Shown here: one piece after another, positions 1-6,570 of the stretch
Layout: each line of letters begins with the position of its first letter
How positions within the stretch are numbered: the stretch's first letter is position 1
The notes under the pieces: model-generated
Told to the model about the DNA's origin: nothing
Seen by the model: only the letters and a program-made list of their open reading frames with translations
The model's database searches: none
Origin: Planctomycetota bacterium
GTDB lineage: Bacteria > Planctomycetota > Phycisphaerae > SM23-33
Reading direction: 5' to 3'
Assembly (NCBI GenBank): GCA_003644335.1
Contig: QNCB01000004.1
Location: 1-16,483 of the forward strand
Length of the DNA: 16,483 nt
Program-made: the position numbers and the translations under genes

Positions 1-23
1 ATATCCGCCGGGAGGGACACTTC

Positions 24-482
24 ATGGTGAGGGGTAAGCGCCTAAGCAAGATCGAAGCAGTCCTCAGCATGACACAGCTCAGGCGTGGGTCCTCGAAAAT
101 GGTGCAGTACGCAATCGCCGTGATCGACGGAGAGTACCGAATTCCTATACCCGCAGAGATCCCTGAATATCCCCAAGTTCCGCATCTGCGCATTCCAATA
201 AAGCTACCCATGAGAATCTCGGAGCGTGTATTCTGGGGTATCCACACCCTCGACGAACTACTGTCGCTGCTGGCCCACATCGCCCAGAAGCATTACGCCG
301 CTCACGTAAACTCGGAGAAAGACCTATGGGATCGGACACCAAACGTAAATTTCCAATACTACACATCCCCGACAAGATTGCTTATGCCTCCACTCAGTAC
401 GCGTCTGTGGACCCGCATTTCGAAATGTTTCGCGAGCATCATAAAAATGATGCGTGGGGTCATCTCGCGCCTCTGGATTTGA
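24..482 (+). CDS. Hypothetical protein, first gene of the left run
   Basis: A 152-residue reading frame with GGGAGGGA at 11-18, just upstream of the ATG, which supports this start. The frame is open to the left edge of the window, so a start further upstream cannot be excluded. I do not recognise a family. The N-terminus is basic; residues 40-65 are rich in Ile and Pro, followed by a likely helix (residues 75-95, HTLDELLSLLAHIAQ). The last 50 or so residues are read from DNA that also encodes the start of the next gene in another frame, and they look unlike a conserved protein (many Arg, Met, Leu, Ser). The true product may therefore end earlier, or the gene may be frameshifted around 320-335. 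It may be a distant relative of the paralogs to its right, but it lacks their FP motif. Confidence 0.55.
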   Translation: MVRGKRLSKIEAVLSMTQLRRGSSKMVQYAIAVIDGEYRIPIPAEIPEYPQVPHLRIPIKLPMRISERVFWGIHTLDELLSLLAHIAQKHYAAHVNSEKDLWDRTPNVNFQYYTSPTRLLMPPLSTRLWTRISKCFASIIKMMRGVISRLWI

Positions 483-952
483 TCACCTCATCACTGGAAC
501 AGTTCTACCTGGCCTTTCCGGGGCTTCCGTTAGAGGTAGAGTTTGCCGACATGGCCAATCCGTACTATTCCGACCAACCAGGGATCATCGCCAACGTGTT
601 CGCCAACCCGGCACGCGGAGAGGCCCAGCGCCGCTTCCTCACGTTCATGAGGAGTTCGGTCTTCGAACAGAATCTCTCCCACCGCAGCAATCCGGCTTTT
701 AGACGCAGCCCCCTAGAGACGCACCTGACCGAGCGTTACCGCTTCCAGTTCCCCATTACACAGCCGAATGTGGTATCAGTAATCGCCAACCACTATAAAT
801 CGCTTCTCGCGGGAGACGCATGCTCCCCCAAAAACAACGTACCTCCCGAGATGCGTCGGAACACTGCCTTCGAAGAGTTTCTGGATATCTTGATACACGC
901 AATACGATACGCGAGGGAGCAATGGATCTACGAGAGTTATGCAAAGACTTAA
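326..952 (+). CDS. Hypothetical protein, FP-motif tandem paralog 1
   Basis: A 208-residue protein of unknown function. GGAG at 314-317 lies 8 bases before the ATG. A second in-frame ATG at 425 would give a protein closer in length to its paralogs but has no ribosome binding site. Residues 52-66 carry the family motif (LITSSLEQFYLAFPG). A strand-rich middle follows, then YRFQFPI with a helix around residues 150-165 (VVSVIANHYKSLL) and a C-terminal amphipathic helix (FEEFLDILIHAIRYA). This order matches the four paralogs downstream. It overlaps the upstream gene by 157 bases and the following minigene by 31. No catalytic motif is visible. Confidence 0.7.
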   Translation: MGSDTKRKFPILHIPDKIAYASTQYASVDPHFEMFREHHKNDAWGHLAPLDLITSSLEQFYLAFPGLPLEVEFADMANPYYSDQPGIIANVFANPARGEAQRRFLTFMRSSVFEQNLSHRSNPAFRRSPLETHLTERYRFQFPITQPNVVSVIANHYKSLLAGDACSPKNNVPPEMRRNTAFEEFLDILIHAIRYAREQWIYESYAKT

Positions 953-1023
953 TAACAGTCGAATTGGCCCGGAGCTCCAAAATCACATGTGAGTTCGACG
1001 TATTCGAGGAGATATTGGAATGA
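922..1023 (+). CDS. 33-residue minigene, possible truncated paralog
   Basis: A short frame starting at ATG 922, inside the end of the preceding gene. The purine-rich GAGGGAG at 913-919 is slightly too close to the start. Its stop overlaps the start of the next gene (ATGA at 1020-1023), a typical translational-coupling arrangement. Residues 5-15 (ELCKDLITVEL) resemble the helix before the FP motif of the next gene (QLILIELA), but the Phe-Pro itself is missing. It could be the remnant of a further paralog, a coupling leader, or chance. Confidence is low because of the small size. Confidence 0.35.
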   Translation: MDLRELCKDLITVELARSSKITCEFDVFEEILE

Positions 1024-1511
1024 CGACAACTTCTGCGCCTCTGATGCCCTTCCCTCATGTTTATGAAGTCCTCAGCATCTATGAACAACTGATACTCATC
1101 GAACTGGCTTTTCCAGGGGCATTTCGAGGTTTAACCAATTTTCGACGTGTAAGCGGTTTCGAATTAGCGTACCGCTTCACCAGCGTTGATATATGGCACA
1201 AATTTTCACGTTACGTTTCAGAGATTCGTGACAAACACCTCTTTCCGTCGGTAGACATCACGCTGGAAGGCAAGGCAGAGAACGGACGGGTCAAGGAGGT
1301 GTTCGTTTTGCTTCGGTGTACGCCCACGTTCTCGACGGTACATAACTGGTACAAAGCACTTCACCACCACGTCGCAGAAGTCCATGGACGCTCCAGTACG
1401 GGAGAATCCGTGTACAGAGAGGCTCAGCGTCGGTTTCAGCAGCACGACATAAGGAGTACCCGATGCCTTTCGAGAACCTCCTCAAGTTTTACGTCGAAAA
1501 ACTGTTGCTGA
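1020..1511 (+). CDS. Hypothetical protein, FP-motif tandem paralog 2
   Basis: A 163-residue protein with GAGGAG at 1006-1011, 8 bases before the ATG. Residues 20-34 are the family motif (IYEQLILIELAFPGA), followed by GLTNF, a strand ELAYRF, and KFSRYV (residues 67-72), which matches KFTRYV in the paralog at 1903. A later strand (VFVLLRC) leads into a helix with WYKALHHH, equivalent to the VVxVIxxxYKSLL segment of paralog 1. About the last 17 residues are read from DNA overlapping the next gene and are Ser/Arg/Cys-rich, probably not conserved. Function unknown. The shared architecture and tandem position point to ancient duplication. Confidence 0.7.
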   Translation: MTTTSAPLMPFPHVYEVLSIYEQLILIELAFPGAFRGLTNFRRVSGFELAYRFTSVDIWHKFSRYVSEIRDKHLFPSVDITLEGKAENGRVKEVFVLLRCTPTFSTVHNWYKALHHHVAEVHGRSSTGESVYREAQRRFQQHDIRSTRCLSRTSSSFTSKNCC

Positions 1512-1933
1512 TCGACTGCGCGTTTCCCGACAGGCTGATCGGCATCAATTTCTCACCCGCGATGCCCGCAGGAGGTTACGGTGACGACGTCTTCACCCTC
1601 ACCTACTCGGTTCACGGTGACCGTACCATGGAGAAGCTCTATACTTACGCCTTACGGACCTTGTCGGGGGAGCGTTTTGCGCTATTCAATCCCGATAGAA
1701 TCCGGAATTCTTACCGGTGGGATCTGCGAGTAATATGCGACACCGGTGTTGCGGAGGTGGTGAAGATCTTCTGGAAGGCATGGGAGCATTCTCCGGCATC
1801 CGAGTACAATTACACCCAACAGTTCTCGAAGCGGTACTTCTATTCGCTGCAGCACGAGGTCAACAACCTGGGGTTCACCAGCACCAAAAGGAGCGGCGTA
1901 CTATGCGACACGTCAGTTATAAAGAGAAGCTAG
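1463..1933 (+). CDS. Hypothetical protein, FP-motif tandem paralog 3
   Basis: A 156-residue protein. AAGGAG at 1451-1456 lies 6 bases before the ATG and sets the start inside the previous gene (49-base overlap). The motif is at residues 8-22 (KFYVEKLLLIDCAFP), then GINF, a strand VFTLTYSV and a helix (EKLYTYALRTL). The strand WDLRVIC is followed by the helix VAEVVKIFWKAW, and the C-terminal helix YFYSLQHEVNNLGF ends in TSTKR. These elements occur in the same order in the neighbouring paralogs. It overlaps the next gene by 31 bases. No known domain recognised. Confidence 0.75.
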   Translation: MPFENLLKFYVEKLLLIDCAFPDRLIGINFSPAMPAGGYGDDVFTLTYSVHGDRTMEKLYTYALRTLSGERFALFNPDRIRNSYRWDLRVICDTGVAEVVKIFWKAWEHSPASEYNYTQQFSKRYFYSLQHEVNNLGFTSTKRSGVLCDTSVIKRS

Positions 1934-2367
1934 TTCTACAGGACACCTACGAAGCCCTCCTGATGTTGGACCTCGCTTTCCCTTCTTCGGTAATCAGAGT
2001 GGCTTTCATACAGGAGACCAGCAACATAATAACTTTCGGCTGTCGAGTAGTCGGTAAAGGTATCCCCCGGAAATTCACCAGGTACGTCACTCAGGCACTT
2101 CCTTCTCCCCAATGGAAGCCTTGGGGCCTTCCTCCGTATTCCTACAGCAAGAACGTGGCGGCAGCCGAGTGCAATCTCTCCTTGTGGCTCCCCGGGAACG
2201 CGGTCTTCAACGCTATTAACGAGGCGGATAAGTACGTCCCACCGTCGTCCAAGGGGGAAAGACGCTACATGTCGTGGTTCCTCTCCGAGTTCGGCGGTGT
2301 GCTCAAGCGCTGCGGAGTCGTCGACACCCGTCCACTTCAGGGATTCAAGAGGCATATCGGTGGATAA
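1903..2367 (+). CDS. Hypothetical protein, FP-motif tandem paralog 4
   Basis: A 154-residue protein. The frame is open further upstream, but AAAGGAG at 1888-1894 followed by ATG at 1903 gives the best start, and the family motif then falls at residues 15-27 (DTYEALLMLDLAF, then P), as in paralogs 2 and 3. It has FGCRVV, KFTRYVTQAL (residues 62-71), a strand ECNLSLWL, a helix VFNAINEADKYV and the C-terminal helix WFLSEFGGVLKRCGV ending in VDTR. It overlaps the next gene by 8 bases. Function unknown. Confidence 0.75.
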   Translation: MRHVSYKEKLVLQDTYEALLMLDLAFPSSVIRVAFIQETSNIITFGCRVVGKGIPRKFTRYVTQALPSPQWKPWGLPPYSYSKNVAAAECNLSLWLPGNAVFNAINEADKYVPPSSKGERRYMSWFLSEFGGVLKRCGVVDTRPLQGFKRHIGG

Positions 2368-2890
2368 CGACTACGAACGCTGGCTGGAGGCTCAAGAAGT
2401 GCATTCCTATATCGAAAAAATCATCGAGGGCTTCACCGCCCTCACGCTACTCGAGCTCACGTTTCCGGGGAGCCTACGGTCAGTGTCCGGTAAGGGCTAC
2501 GACACCACCGACGTTATATTGCGTTACCGTACGCCCCCGCCTAAGAGGCTACGATCTGTCTGCGAAGCCCTCCTCTTCAGCAAGGCAGGGAAATCCTCCT
2601 CCGATCACGGCGCCACCCAGCTTACGTGGGACGCCGGTGCCTCCCCCGTCGCCCGGTTCTTCGAGGACACCCATAACTACATTGTCCCACACAGTTTTAA
2701 CTACATTTCAGTAGATGGACGTACATACGGAGAGGTGTACCTCGATACGATGGCTCGTTACCTGAAGCAATGGGGTTATCGGAATACGAAGAATGTGTCT
2801 AGACGAAGTTCGGTCGAGAAGGCGATTAAGCGAGGAATATTCCGGGGGGAGGGGTACCAAACCGGGGGCATGTTGGAGGAAATTCGGTGA
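2360..2890 (+). CDS. Hypothetical protein, FP-motif tandem paralog 5, last gene of the left run
   Basis: A 176-residue protein. The frame is open to 2297, but GTG at 2360 is preceded by AAGAGG at 2348-2353 and lies 8 bases inside the end of the previous gene, so it is preferred. The family motif is at residues 23-37 (EGFTALTLLELTFPG). It then has a strand VILRYRT, a strand TQLTWDAG, a helix VARFFEDTHNYI and a C-terminal helix MARYLKQWGYRNTK, matching GVVDTR and GFTSTK in the paralogs. It carries an extra basic tail of about 35 residues. No terminator is evident immediately after the stop; about 1.2 kb without genes follows. Confidence 0.75.
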   Translation: MDNDYERWLEAQEVHSYIEKIIEGFTALTLLELTFPGSLRSVSGKGYDTTDVILRYRTPPPKRLRSVCEALLFSKAGKSSSDHGATQLTWDAGASPVARFFEDTHNYIVPHSFNYISVDGRTYGEVYLDTMARYLKQWGYRNTKNVSRRSSVEKAIKRGIFRGEGYQTGGMLEEIR

Positions 2891-3397
2891 AGAAGGGAGA
2901 TCGATAGCAAGTGTCGGTTTCTCTTTGGGTTTTAGGATAAGGTTGAAAGCCTCAGTCTGGTAGGCATGTAGGATAATGTAAACTACCAAAGGGGGGCGGA
3001 ACGTTAAGGAAGTATTGATTAATACAAGAGAAGGGGCGGAAGTGCGTAAGTCGTAAGGATAGTGGGTAGCTGGGAATGGACGTTAAGGGGGCGATGGAGT
3101 CAGGAGAGAGTGTAAAAGGCACAAAAATATTGGACATATCGTGAGCTGAAGTCGGATTTTTCGGACTTTGGCGAAAAACCCCAAAAAAATTAAGGAGTGA
3201 GGAGTTACGGTGAGGCGAGTTACCCCGGGTTTCACCCCAAAATAGGGGGGAGTTTTTCAACAATTCGCGAGACGTTGGATAGATTTGCGTCAGGGAGATT
3301 GGTATGAATTTGGATGGGCTCGATGTGGCGCCGGTGGCGGGCCCCCCGACGCCCCCCAAATCAAAACCAAAAGTCCCTGTAGGGTGAGAGAGCCGGT

Positions 3398-3406
3398 TTA
3401 CGATAT
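3398..3406 (-). repeat. ATATCGTAA repeat, copy 1 (inverted)
   Basis: The + strand reads TTACGATAT, the reverse complement of the motif found at 3590 and 3723. It sits at the left border of the AT-rich core. Confidence 0.5.
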
Positions 3407-3410
3407 AACA

Positions 3411-3600
3411 TGGTGAAAATGCGTAACTGTTGATATTATTATTAAATTATACTCTGTACCATACTTATAATTATATATAGAGGAAATAGGTAATTTATAT
3501 TATAAAAAGTTAGTTTTTATTCGTATGTTGATGTGGTATGTAAGTTATTGAATATACAGGGATGTATATCAGAGTACGGAGTATCATTAATATCGTAAGA
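3411..3600. other. AT-rich core of the gene-free region
   Basis: By hand count about 25% GC, against roughly half elsewhere in the window. It contains runs such as TATTATTATTAAATTATA and ATAATTATATATAG. An AT-rich stretch flanked by short repeats is typical of replication origins (duplex unwinding) and of strong promoter regions. I found no -35/-10 pair at good spacing that I would defend. Confidence 0.55.
3586..3598 (+). repeat. ATTAATATCGTAA direct repeat, copy 2
   Basis: A 13-base exact match to 3719-3731. It includes the 9-base ATATCGTAA that is also present inverted at 3398. It is followed by AACGA, giving an imperfect TATCGT/ACGA dyad. Confidence 0.55.
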
Positions 3601-3718
3601 ACGAAAGAGGAGGGTTTTTTTTCTCCTGTATATAGGGGCTAGTATTTCTGTAATGGATTAGGGTTCAAGGTATAAAGTTTAATGTCTCAATGATCGCCGG
3701 TGGTTAGAGGGCAAAAAT

Positions 3719-3737
3719 ATTAATATCGTAAACGATA
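3719..3737 (+). repeat. ATTAATATCGTAA direct repeat, copy 3, with operator-like dyad
   Basis: The exact repeat of 3586-3598 occupies 3719-3731. Here it extends into TATCGT-AA-ACGATA (3724-3737), a perfect 6-base inverted repeat with a 2-base centre. This is the usual shape of a binding site for a dimeric DNA-binding protein. Confidence 0.5.
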
Positions 3738-4005
3738 AGTACTCTGATGCATCGCTGTTGCGGTGCTCGCCGGTGGGTTGGGGAGCAGTGTTAAGTTGTT
3801 GAGATTATACTTGGATGTTGCGGAGGTGCCAATCTCCCAGGCTATCACCCCCATTTTTGGGTGTTTTGGGCCCTTTGGGGGGGATACGTGTGACAGGCCC
3901 AGCAACGGTGCGGGTTTGCGCGCCTATGTTTTCGGCACCACCGGCGAACAACGTTATATCGGCCATCGAACGTCTACCCCCACCTCCCTACTACCGTACA
4001 GAGGT

Positions 4006-4014
4006 TGGTATAAG
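4006..4014 (+). promoter_or_regulatory. Possible extended -10 promoter for the right-hand series
   Basis: TGGTATAAG fits an extended -10 (TGn followed by TATAAG) about 90 bases before the first gene. No convincing -35 hexamer is seen 17 bases upstream. Weak evidence; other promoters in the AT-rich core are equally possible. Confidence 0.25.
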
Positions 4015-4105
4015 TTTGAAAAGCTGGTTTGGTGTTGCGCCGTTACGCCGGTGCTGGTACACTCAATGGTAGTTTTGAATCTCACCCCGAAAGGAGGGAC
4101 TGCCG

Positions 4106-5971
4106 ATGCGCCGTCTCAGTGGTGTTCGGGTCATCGACCCGCTCGAATTCTATAGTGTAGCAGACTATAAATTGTACGACCTCTTGTCGTGGCTACTCAA
4201 CGACGTGACAACGCTCCGGAAGAGCGGAATGATGCCTTCTCTTGGTTTTTTGGAGGACACGTTGGAACCCATCGGCGTGGCGGCGACACGACCCCACACC
4301 GAGTCTCCGTTGACGGAGGACAATTGGGTGTTGATACATTGGCCGACGGTGCTCGAGAAGATCGACACTGCTTTCGACCTGGGCCAGTACAGCACCGTCG
4401 CCATACTCTGGCATTTTCGTGAGGTCTTGTTTCGGCGTTCCGTGGTGTTCCATGACCTTCTGCAGCGCAAGATTGCCCAGCACCTCACCTACCGCTACTT
4501 CCCACTCACCGAGTCCGAGAAGGAGAAGCGCGGCTATGTCGACCTCTCTGATCCGGAGGAGGAAGTCTTCAAGAGCTTGCGGACGAGTGTCATCAGCACG
4601 CCCCGGACGATGGACGCGCTTCGTTGGTCGTTCCGACATACCCTGCTACCTCGTGGGACCAACGATAAGATCGTCTACAAGCTCCTTCCGGATCGTCGAA
4701 TGCGTACACTCATCTTTGAGAAGCTCAGCGGAGCCGTACCGTCCGAGTGTTCTATCTTTTCGGCGACGGCGTTGTTGAAGATGTGGCGCCAGCTCGAATG
4801 TGTGCGCGTAGCTCGGCGGGTGAGTGGAAGTGGTTTTGGTCCCAGTACCCTGAGCCCGGATCTCAAAGAGCTCTTCTATGCTTTTCACCTGCGTCGCGTC
4901 GACCTGGGCGTTGCGCGGCTCACTGCGAACACTCTGGCTATCAATTTGTCTAAGTACGTACCTTACCGTACTCGTCTCACCTCTTATTATAAGAACCTGG
5001 TGGGCTCGAGCGACTATCGGGACATCGAGAAGACGTGCGGACGTGTTCGGGATTACTTTGAGAGCATCTTTGAGCCGCTCGTGGTTCACGGTGCCGCACC
5101 GTTGTACCGGGGTCGTATCGAATCGCTGTGGGGAGATGCGGCGTTGGAGCATGTTCTGTTCTTGTCGAACGACGGAATTACCCGTCGGCTCTCCCAGGCC
5201 AATCGGATGGAAGAGGTACGGGCCTCGAAGACTTCGCAGCCTAAGACACCGGGCGGTGCGAAGACTCCCAGGCTATATGTGATGGCCTCGCCGCCCCTTA
5301 TGGACATCGGATATGACGAAATGCGGTTCGAGATGATCCGGAGACCCCGTGGGGTGTTCTGGAGTGTGCCGTGGGAGATGCCGTTTTGGGTCAATCATGA
5401 GCCTGTGAGTGCTCGTGGAGTCCGGATGAGCTCGGAACAGCCTAATTTACCGCGTAAAGGTGAGTTACGGTGTGGCGTGACCTACGTGGAAGCCTTCGAC
5501 AAGTACTTCTACTCGTTGGAGATGCTCAAAAACCTCACGGAGCTGCCGAAAAACCCTGTTCGAGAGAGCGTGACGCTCTACCGATGGATGTCGCACATCT
5601 CTGCGATGCCTCCCAAGCAGTTTCGACTGCTGCAGGCGGGTTTGCGTAAGGACCTGGTGGCGCAACAGCAGCGAGCACCGGGCAAGTCGCTGCGTGGGAC
5701 GACGTGGACGCGTGAAGAGGACGACGCTATCAAGCTCTACTACCGTCCCGGTATGAATTACGCGGATGAGGCGGTGTTACAGGGTATCTGTCGAGGACGC
5801 ACACAACGGGCGATTATGCGTCGGGCTACTGAGTTGCGTAATTCGATGATCGAGTCGGGTATCTTCGACATCGACCTGCTTCCTCACCGCAACTACAACG
5901 CAAAGCTGCGAAAGTTGGTACAAGACGCCAAGGAAAATGCGTACAGGGCGCTTTACGCGCTGAGGCAGTAG
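4106..5971 (+). CDS. 621-residue hypothetical protein with C-terminal SANT/Myb-like helix-turn-helix
   Basis: This is the largest gene of the window and the first after the gene-free region. AAAGGAGGG at 4090-4098 sets the start. Most of the protein (residues 1-520) matches nothing I recognise; it is helix-rich and basic with several aromatic clusters, and has a Pro/Gly/Thr-rich linker near residues 377-390. Near the C-terminus, W534-TREEDDAIKLYY followed by CRGRTQRAIMRRATEL (residues 562-577) has the Trp, acidic patch and third-helix pattern of the SANT/Myb-like domains that phage and bacterial proteins use to bind DNA, with a somewhat long spacing between helices 1 and 3. A DNA-binding role is an inference. 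It could be a regulator, a replication protein or a packaging component, and its position beside repeat-containing AT-rich DNA makes that DNA a plausible target. Confidence 0.8.
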   Translation: MRRLSGVRVIDPLEFYSVADYKLYDLLSWLLNDVTTLRKSGMMPSLGFLEDTLEPIGVAATRPHTESPLTEDNWVLIHWPTVLEKIDTAFDLGQYSTVAILWHFREVLFRRSVVFHDLLQRKIAQHLTYRYFPLTESEKEKRGYVDLSDPEEEVFKSLRTSVISTPRTMDALRWSFRHTLLPRGTNDKIVYKLLPDRRMRTLIFEKLSGAVPSECSIFSATALLKMWRQLECVRVARRVSGSGFGPSTLSPDLKELFYAFHLRRVDLGVARLTANTLAINLSKYVPYRTRLTSYYKNLVGSSDYRDIEKTCGRVRDYFESIFEPLVVHGAAPLYRGRIESLWGDAALEHVLFLSNDGITRRLSQANRMEEVRASKTSQPKTPGGAKTPRLYVMASPPLMDIGYDEMRFEMIRRPRGVFWSVPWEMPFWVNHEPVSARGVRMSSEQPNLPRKGELRCGVTYVEAFDKYFYSLEMLKNLTELPKNPVRESVTLYRWMSHISAMPPKQFRLLQAGLRKDLVAQQQRAPGKSLRGTTWTREEDDAIKLYYRPGMNYADEAVLQGICRGRTQRAIMRRATELRNSMIESGIFDIDLLPHRNYNAKLRKLVQDAKENAYRALYALRQ

Positions 5972-5980
5972 GAGGTCTTT

Positions 5981-6193
5981 ATGAGTGCTGGGATAAGAGA
6001 GAAGCCCCGAGAGATGTGGGTTTGCTTTGACGTAGATAACGGAAATTACCCCGACAAGAACTACGGACGCTGGTTTACGGCGCTCGAAGAAGCCCGGGAC
6101 TACCGTATCGGCCAGATGGCGGTGCCGCATGCGGCGAGGCTTTCCAGGCCCGTCAAGTACGCGTTGGCCGAAGGCGTAGAGGAGTGGCCGTAA
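5981..6193 (+). CDS. Small hypothetical protein (70 residues)
   Basis: GGAGG at 5971-5975 precedes ATG 5981 and overlaps the stop of the preceding gene, so the two are translated together. The middle (MWVCFDVDNGNYPDKNYGRW, residues 12-31) is followed by a helix with EEARDYR. This W-F-x-(T)-x-E-E-A pattern is seen in small phage proteins of unknown function. Its stop TAA overlaps the next start codon. Confidence 0.75.
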   Translation: MSAGIREKPREMWVCFDVDNGNYPDKNYGRWFTALEEARDYRIGQMAVPHAARLSRPVKYALAEGVEEWP

Positions 6194-6570
6194 TGTCGAA
6201 TCCGCGAAAACAAGTAGTGTGGTTCGCTGAGGAGCACATGGAGCGTCGGTTGTGTGAGAACGACGACAAGAACCACTGGAGCGGTGTCGCTCCTACGTAC
6301 CTGGTTGACCGTTTGGGTAAGTCGTATTCTCGGCTCTGTATGGTTGTCGGTGAGCTTCGGAGTATGAACCCAGACGTAGTCGACGCTACGTTGTTCGCCG
6401 AGCTCACTCAGGCCCTTTTGGACAAGACCGCTGATGTGGCCAACTACGCCATGATGCTCGCTGACAATGAGAGAAATGCGTTATTGGCGGCTATGGAGGG
6501 TGTTGTGCAGTCTTCTGACGAGTACGAGGATGTGTTTGAACCGGCGTTGGAGGATTCCGATGGGGTTTAG
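6193..6570 (+). CDS. Degenerate MazG-like small protein
   Basis: A 125-residue protein starting at ATG 6193, coupled to the previous stop (TAATG). The pattern of an N-terminal HW (residues 28-29), a leucine-rich middle with VVGEL (51-55) and then DVANYAMMLADN (81-92) resembles the small phage proteins annotated as MazG-like or dATP/dGTP pyrophosphohydrolases, which remove pyrophosphate from nucleotides. In those the second metal motif reads E-x-x-D before VANxAMM. Here the Glu is replaced by Lys78 (KTAD), and the first EExxE motif is reduced to VVGEL. Hydrolase activity is therefore doubtful, and it could have a regulatory or structural role. Family assignment is by pattern only. Confidence 0.55.
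   Translation: MSNPRKQVVWFAEEHMERRLCENDDKNHWSGVAPTYLVDRLGKSYSRLCMVVGELRSMNPDVVDATLFAELTQALLDKTADVANYAMMLADNERNALLAAMEGVVQSSDEYEDVFEPALEDSDGV

Larger units (their letters stand above)
3568..3748. repeat. Inverted repeat ATCAGAGTAC / GTACTCTGAT
   Basis: The left arm is 3568-3577 and the right arm 3739-3748, a perfect 10-base match with 161 bases between them, bracketing the second and third ATATCGTAA copies. A related TACTCTG also occurs at 3450-3456. The distance favours protein binding sites over a hairpin. Confidence 0.45.
2891..4105. other. 1.2-kb gene-free control-like region
   Basis: No reading frame here has both a ribosome binding site and protein-like composition. Left part (2891-3360): G-tract rich, with GGGGCGGAA at 2993-3001 and 3033-3041 and CGTTAAGG at 3002-3009 and 3081-3088, plus a weak CCCC/GGGG hairpin at 3235-3248 followed by AGTTTTT. 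Middle (3398-3748): AT-rich with short repeats. Right part (3750-4105): higher GC, ending in a strong ribosome binding site for the 621-residue protein. Such a large silent gap in otherwise overlapping gene runs suggests a promoter/operator region, a replication origin, or an unrecognised structured RNA. Which of these it is cannot be told from the sequence. Confidence 0.7.

Noticed and set aside
1717..1902. N-terminal extension of the gene at 1903
   Set aside because: Lies wholly within the preceding gene in another frame. The ribosome binding site and family motif position support the start at 1903.
3151..3166. Apparent hairpin at GTCGGATTTTTCGGAC
   Set aside because: On pairing, only three base pairs form; it is a short direct repeat of TCGGA, not an inverted one.
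3235..3257. CCCC/GGGG hairpin followed by AGTTTTT as terminator of the left operon
   Set aside because: Four base pairs and an interrupted T-run; too weak, and 345 bases beyond the last stop.
2952..3359. 135-codon - strand frame in the gene-free region
   Set aside because: Ser/Pro/Phe-rich low-quality translation caused by G-tracts on the opposite strand. No ribosome binding site, and it would be the only - strand gene.
3661..3670. GGGTTCAAGG resembling a tRNA T-loop
   Set aside because: No cloverleaf arms or acceptor stem pair around it.
3846..3867. CACCC/GGGTG hairpin followed by TTTT
   Set aside because: A 5-base-pair stem with an 8-base loop is too weak to call a terminator; it could be a leader attenuator at most.
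3763..4155. 130-codon + strand frame across the leader of the large gene
   Set aside because: No ribosome binding site at its start, runs into the well-supported start at 4106, and its composition (Gly, Leu, Cys, Pro scatter) does not look like a protein.
4193..5152. Long - strand frames opposite the 621-residue gene
   Set aside because: Antisense shadows of a strongly supported + strand gene; Arg-rich translations without start signals.
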